Below are positions 12,440 through 15,761 of a stretch of 15,761 nucleotides of DNA, in pieces. The stretch comes from Christensenella sp. UBA2853 (lineage in GTDB: Bacteria; Bacillota; Clostridia; Christensenellales; Aristaeellaceae): positions 115,110 through 130,870 of the forward strand of contig DEFL01000062.1 of the NCBI GenBank assembly GCA_002350845.1. The letters are read 5' to 3'. Below the pieces are notes generated by a model. It made no database searches and had not been told where the DNA came from. It saw only the letters and a program-made list of their open reading frames with translations. Within the stretch, counting starts at the first letter, position 1, and every line of letters starts with the position of its first letter. The translations under genes were made by a program, and so were the position numbers.

Positions 12440-13234
12440 ATGAAAGAAGCTTTGAAAAAAATCGTGGATACATTCCACCAATACAATACGGAACACATGG
12501 CGGCACAGGCATTTGGGCTGAGAGAAGATATCGTTTATGATGCACTTGTGATCGCTCCAAGTTTTACACCATACAAACTACATATAGATGAATACTGCAG
12601 CGTGACAACATTAAAAGAAGGGGCATATATCGCAGGGTATCTGGTAGAGTCCGGTAATTTGAGAATCGCCTGGATAAAAATCGGATCATCAGCGGGGAAC
12701 CTGATTGATCACATGGCATTATGTGCTGAATTATCGTTCAAAAGAATGTTTTTTATCGGCGCTGCAGGAGGCCTGAAGGATACCTTTCAGCTTGGAGCCG
12801 TCTGTACCCCGTCGTTTTCACTGTCGGGAAGCTATGCAGATACATATCTCATGAAAAAGTCCATTCAGGAGAACATGCTGTTTCAAAAAATCATACCGGA
12901 TATGACTTATGTAGATAAAGTGGTCAGTATTGGAAAAGCCAAGGGCTATGATATCAGGAAGGCCAGCGTATTCTGCACTCCGTCCATTGCGCTGGAATAT
13001 ACTCACCTGGATGAAATCAAATCATTTGGAACGGATCTGATCGAGATGGAAACAAGTTCATTTTATTTGATGACGGATCTGTTTGAACTGCCTGGTATCG
13101 CATTGCTCGTTGTATCTGATAATTCAGCTTTAGGGGCAGCTCTTGTCGGGCGAACCGAAGAACAGCAGAAACAATACGATTACGGCAGGAATACTGTACT
13201 TCCTGATATGATCCTGACACTTGCAGCTGAATGA
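12440..13234 (+). CDS. Nucleoside phosphorylase family protein
   Basis: A 264-residue member of the purine/uridine phosphorylase (PNP_UDP_1) fold, which splits a nucleoside with phosphate to a base and ribose-1-phosphate. Family marks are IGAAGGLKD (106-114), the ribose-binding LIEMETS (200-206) and VVSDNSA (224-230) near the base-binding site. Which nucleoside it uses, or whether it is a hydrolase of related compounds, is not clear. The gene is more AT-rich than the replication block to the left, hinting at a separate origin. The ATG is five bases after GGAGG; no clear promoter is visible in the 69-base gap behind the Nudix gene. Confidence 0.85.
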   Translation: MKEALKKIVDTFHQYNTEHMAAQAFGLREDIVYDALVIAPSFTPYKLHIDEYCSVTTLKEGAYIAGYLVESGNLRIAWIKIGSSAGNLIDHMALCAELSFKRMFFIGAAGGLKDTFQLGAVCTPSFSLSGSYADTYLMKKSIQENMLFQKIIPDMTYVDKVVSIGKAKGYDIRKASVFCTPSIALEYTHLDEIKSFGTDLIEMETSSFYLMTDLFELPGIALLVVSDNSALGAALVGRTEEQQKQYDYGRNTVLPDMILTLAAE

Positions 13235-13275
13235 AATCCAGTTTGTCAGAATGCACCTTAGCCGAGAATATCGGA

Positions 13276-13292
13276 AAATATCTTTTGAAATT
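13276..13292 (+). repeat. 17-bp direct repeat, copy 1 (upstream of the acetyltransferase)
   Basis: AAATATCTTTTGAAATT is identical to 15709-15725. Similarity continues on the right (CTTTACTA here, GTTGACTA there), and GCCGA occurs just upstream of both. Here it lies 25 bases before the acetyltransferase ATG, so it may be part of a promoter or the trace of a recombination event. Confidence 0.6.
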
Positions 13293-13316
13293 CTTTACTA
13301 TTGGAGGACAGACAAT

Positions 13317-13868
13317 ATGACATATTCTGCGGAAACCGTCATGCTCAAGGATGGCAATGCAGTGATAATCCGCTCTGTAGAACCGGAAGATGCGCCGATT
13401 ATGCTGCAATACATGAAGATCATGCTGGGAGAGACACCTTTTCTATTGCGGACTCCGGAAGAATTTAATTATTCACCAGAGGAAGAAGCCCGTGTTTTAT
13501 CGGGACGCAAAGACGATCCCCGAAGCCTGATGCTGGTGGCAGAGTCAGATGGCCGGATTATTGCCAGTGCCGATATTTGCTCGCATGGTGCAAAAAGCCG
13601 GGTGATGCATCGCGGGGAACTGGGCATTTCTGTAAGAAAAGATTACTGGAGGCAAGGCATCGGATCTGCTCTGATGGAACGACTGCTTGCGTTTGCCGCT
13701 CAGTCAGGTTATGAGCAGATTGAACTGACCGTCGAATCAAAAAACCATCGGGCGCTGAGACTGTATCTCAAATATGGCTTTATGGTTTATGGCACACGTC
13801 CTCATGGAATGAAATATCCGGATGGCAGCTATGATAATGATTACCTGATGATCAAAATGATAAAATGA
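13317..13868 (+). CDS. GNAT-family N-acetyltransferase
   Basis: Transfers an acetyl group from acetyl-CoA to an amine. The 183-residue protein has the acetyl-CoA binding motif A, LGISVRKDYWRQGIGSALM, with the R/Q-x-x-G-x-G/A pattern in RQGIGS, followed by ELTVESKNHRALRLYLKYGF, the standard motif B region. The substrate could be a protein, a metabolite or an antibiotic. The ATG at 13317 follows GGAGG by nine bases; the longer in-frame start at 13221 overlaps the upstream gene and lacks a site. It lies between the phosphorylase and the ABC-F gene. Confidence 0.88.
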   Translation: MTYSAETVMLKDGNAVIIRSVEPEDAPIMLQYMKIMLGETPFLLRTPEEFNYSPEEEARVLSGRKDDPRSLMLVAESDGRIIASADICSHGAKSRVMHRGELGISVRKDYWRQGIGSALMERLLAFAAQSGYEQIELTVESKNHRALRLYLKYGFMVYGTRPHGMKYPDGSYDNDYLMIKMIK

Positions 13869-13919
13869 TTGTCAGTAAAGACGGAAGATATCTGTTGATT
13901 TACCTTTCCAAGCTGGATG

Positions 13920-13948
13920 TTGACAGTCCTAATCGGTTCGTCTATACT
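13920..13948 (+). promoter_or_regulatory. Sigma-A promoter of the ABC-F gene
   Basis: TTGACA (13920-13925) and TATACT (13943-13948) are separated by exactly 17 bases. Transcription would start near 13955, leaving a leader of about 190 bases before the coding start at 14147. Confidence 0.85.
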
Positions 13949-14047
13949 TTATTCATCATAAAGAAAGGGTAAGCGTGCGCGAGATGATAATCAGATAACT
14001 TTTCCGTCACTGAAGATAAGCCCTGAAGAAGGGTAGGTTTTCTGTGC

Positions 14048-14098
14048 ATGGAGAGGCTGTCTGAATATCTGTTTTTGTTGTGCCCTTGCCGGGCATAG
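14048..14098 (+). CDS. Candidate leader peptide of the ABC-F gene (16 aa)
   Basis: ATG at 14048 encodes MERLSEYLFLLCPCRA and stops in the middle of the leader. GGGTAGG lies ten bases upstream. The 3' end runs through the hairpin TGCCC-N5-GGGCA (14081-14095), and the second to third codons lie in the GGAGAG segment that can pair with CTCTCC. A stalled ribosome here would alter the folding. Other short frames exist (a GTG at 13975 giving MREMIIR, a GTG at 14044), so the choice is tentative. Confidence 0.45.
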   Translation: MERLSEYLFLLCPCRA

Positions 14099-14148
14099 CT
14101 TGCTTTTGTTTTGACAATCTCTCCCTGCCTTGCAAGGAGGGTTTTTTT
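14050..14148 (+). promoter_or_regulatory. Attenuator in the ABC-F leader: terminator hairpin overlapping the ribosome site
   Basis: CCCT-G-CCTT (14123-14131) pairs with AAGG-AGGG (14134-14141), followed at once by seven T (14142-14148). This is an intrinsic terminator whose 3' arm is the Shine-Dalgarno sequence and whose T-run contains the start codon. GGAGAG (14050-14055) can pair with CTCTCC (14119-14124), a possible anti-terminator. Such leaders typify antibiotic-induced ABC-F and erm genes. Confidence 0.65.
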
Positions 14149-15607
14149 GAACGCAAATCTGTATTTGTCTGCTGATCATATCTCTGTCTCATTTGGAGAA
14201 CGAAAACTCTTTGATCTGGAACGGCTACGTATATATGAAGGCGATCGCATTGGTCTCGTTGGATTGAACGGATCAGGTAAAACTACATTACTGCACCTGT
14301 TAAGCGGAACATTACAGCCCGAAGAAGGCATTGTAAAGCGTTTCTGCACACCGTTTTATTTTCAGCAATTTGCGAATGCCACTGAAAACAATGCATCTCC
14401 TGAGGCCCTCAGTCGGCTGGGCGTTATCTCTCTACAGGGGCAGCATACTGTAAGCGGTGGAGAAGCGGAACGCCTGCGCCTGGCGGAGCTGTTCAGTGCC
14501 GATCGGGCATTTCTGCTGTTGGATGAACCCACCAGCAATCTGGACAGTAACGGAATCCGTTTGCTGGATGAACGCCTCGGGAGCGTTCAAACTATTGTAT
14601 TGGTAAGCCATGACCGGATGCTGTTGAATCATCAATGCAACCGTATTCTGGAAATTGAGCAGGGAGTTGTTACAGAGTATGACGGCAATTATGATGATTA
14701 TGTGTTTCAGAAACAGCAGGCAAAAGCCCGCACCATAACAGAATATGAACAATATACAGAAGAGATCAACCGGCTGAAGAACGTCTATCAGAAGAAAAAA
14801 GAGAAGGCCCGGCAGATTTCCCGCAAACCACGTGGAATGAGTAACAGCGAAGCAAAGGTACGTGAGTTTACAGCATCACACCGCAGTCCGGCCAGTAAAT
14901 CTCAGATGCTTGAACGCAGTGCCCGTAACATCCAGCAGCGAATGGAACACATGGAAGTGAAAGAAAAACCGCGGGAACTTCCTGTCATTCGTCCAGATTT
15001 CCAATTGACCGACCCGCCGCAAAACAAGATCATTCTTCAGGCCGAACATCTGTCTTTTGCCTATCCGAATGGCAGGATGATTTTTGATGATGCTACTTTC
15101 CAGTTGCCGCGCGGCAGCAGAACAGCAGTGCTTGGCCCGAACGGTGCAGGGAAAACCACTCTTTTCCATCTGATTCAGCAGGGGGGTATGATCCGGTCAG
15201 TTCCTAAAGCCCACCTTGGTTTTTTTCATCAGGATATGTCTGGATTAAAAGAGAAAGAAACAGTTCTGGAAAGCGTAATGAGAGAAAGTGTTCAAAAGGA
15301 AGGCGTTGTGCGAAGTGTCCTGGCTCAGTTGCTATTCTCAGCTCGGGATATCAACAAGCCAGTCTATATTCTGTCCGGCGGCGAAAAGATACGTCTGTGT
15401 TTTGCCCGACTGTTTACCAGTGCGGCAAATGTACTGATTCTGGACGAGCCTACGAATTATCTTGATATTCCATCGGTAGAAGCTTTGGAAAAGCTCTTCT
15501 CCGAATATGAGGGGACCATGATTTTTACCTCGCACGATGAAACATTTGTTAGTGCTGTAGCAACTGAACGACTAGTTATCAGAAATCACAAAATAATGCC
15601 ATTATAA
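14147..15607 (+). CDS. ABC-F ribosomal protection protein, antibiotic-resistance type
   Basis: A cytoplasmic 486-residue protein with two ABC ATPase domains and no membrane segments. Domain 1 has Walker A GLNGSGKTT (39-47), signature SGGEAERLRL (103-112) and Walker B LLLDEPTSNLD (123-133). A charged linker follows (about 190-275). Domain 2 has GPNGAGKTT (330-338), LSGGEKIRL (409-417) and LILDEPTNYLD (430-440). The length and linker fit the ARE branch (Msr/Vga/VmlR-like), whose members dislodge macrolides, lincosamides, streptogramins or pleuromutilins from the ribosome; the exact drug is unknown. I start at TTG 14147, seven bases after GGAGG, rather than at the in-frame TTG 14111, which lies inside the terminator region. 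Its promoter and attenuator leader support drug-induced expression. Confidence 0.9.
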   Translation: MNANLYLSADHISVSFGERKLFDLERLRIYEGDRIGLVGLNGSGKTTLLHLLSGTLQPEEGIVKRFCTPFYFQQFANATENNASPEALSRLGVISLQGQHTVSGGEAERLRLAELFSADRAFLLLDEPTSNLDSNGIRLLDERLGSVQTIVLVSHDRMLLNHQCNRILEIEQGVVTEYDGNYDDYVFQKQQAKARTITEYEQYTEEINRLKNVYQKKKEKARQISRKPRGMSNSEAKVREFTASHRSPASKSQMLERSARNIQQRMEHMEVKEKPRELPVIRPDFQLTDPPQNKIILQAEHLSFAYPNGRMIFDDATFQLPRGSRTAVLGPNGAGKTTLFHLIQQGGMIRSVPKAHLGFFHQDMSGLKEKETVLESVMRESVQKEGVVRSVLAQLLFSARDINKPVYILSGGEKIRLCFARLFTSAANVLILDEPTNYLDIPSVEALEKLFSEYEGTMIFTSHDETFVSAVATERLVIRNHKIMPL

Positions 15608-15761
15608 ATGGGGAACTATTTGTTGATGAATGCCAGCGGCGAATTATTTTCTACCAAAAAACAGAGGATATGTTAAAATTAGGATCGATAGCCAGTATGG
15701 GCTTGCCGAAATATCTTTTGAAATTGTTGACTAAGGCCAATCGGTATTTGTCGAAATGTTA
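15608..15761. other. Intergenic tail of the window
   Basis: The 154 bases after the ABC-F stop contain no gene that I can support and no clear terminator. They hold the second copy of the 17-bp repeat and, right after it, TTGACT (about 15728-15733), which could be a -35 box for a gene beyond the window. Confidence 0.5.
15709..15725 (+). repeat. 17-bp direct repeat, copy 2 (downstream of ABC-F)
   Basis: Identical to 13276-13292, with partial similarity on both sides. The two copies bracket the acetyltransferase and ABC-F genes, about 2.4 kb apart. Confidence 0.6.

Noticed and set aside
14111..14149. Longer ABC-F start at the TTG at 14111
   Set aside because: Its first twelve codons would be the terminator hairpin and ribosome site; the TTG at 14147 has the correct spacing and gives the usual family N-terminus.

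Overview
The window looks like part of a mobile genetic element (a conjugative plasmid or an integrative conjugative element) from a low-to-mid GC Gram-positive gut bacterium. Bacillota is the best guess, of the Clostridia or Erysipelotrichia kind. The reasons are strong AGGAGG-type ribosome sites, frequent TTG/GTG starts, a class B sortase, ArpU/sigma-region-4-like regulators and an ABC-F protein. This is inference from gene content. No integrase, relaxase or type IV secretion gene is present here, so plasmid and integrated element cannot be told apart.

Positions 1-10100 are one long minus-strand block, read from right to left. It opens with a Cys-rich sigma-4-like regulator (9618-10100), a zinc-knuckle acidic protein (9051-9542), a replication initiator (8137-8973) and a primase-helicase fusion (6116-8152). 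Four short overlapping genes follow, ending in a second sigma-4-like regulator (4860-5318). A 240-base gap then holds a promoter followed at once by an intrinsic terminator. Beyond it lie a conserved hypothetical gene, parA, parB, another terminator, a class B sortase and the first 429 codons of a secreted Glu/Pro-rich surface protein that runs off the left edge. The logic is replication, then partition, then cell-surface attachment.

The most striking signal is inside the initiator gene. Six copies of a 19-bp palindrome (TGGCTCCACCATGGAGCCA and variants, 8458-8652) lie in the part encoding the interdomain linker. They alternate between two reading frames, giving W-L/P-H-x-x-A in one and G-S-x-x-E-P in the other. 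The DNA motif is therefore conserved rather than the peptide, which is what an origin or iteron array embedded in its own initiator gene would look like.

Positions 10101-10662 form a gene-free control region. It holds a leader with mutually exclusive hairpins over the first operon gene's ribosome site, a set of TTTTCA...TGAAAA inverted repeats (operator or partition-site candidates), and two terminators pointing in opposite directions.

Positions 10663-15607 are plus-strand cargo: a tail-anchored protein with four 21-residue repeats, a pair of small conserved hypotheticals, a Nudix hydrolase, a nucleoside phosphorylase family protein, a GNAT acetyltransferase, and an antibiotic-resistance-type ABC-F protein. 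The ABC-F gene has a good sigma-A promoter, a candidate 16-residue leader peptide and a terminator hairpin that overlaps its Shine-Dalgarno sequence, the layout expected for ribosome-mediated attenuation. The last 154 bases have no gene but carry a second copy of a 17-bp sequence found upstream of the acetyltransferase.
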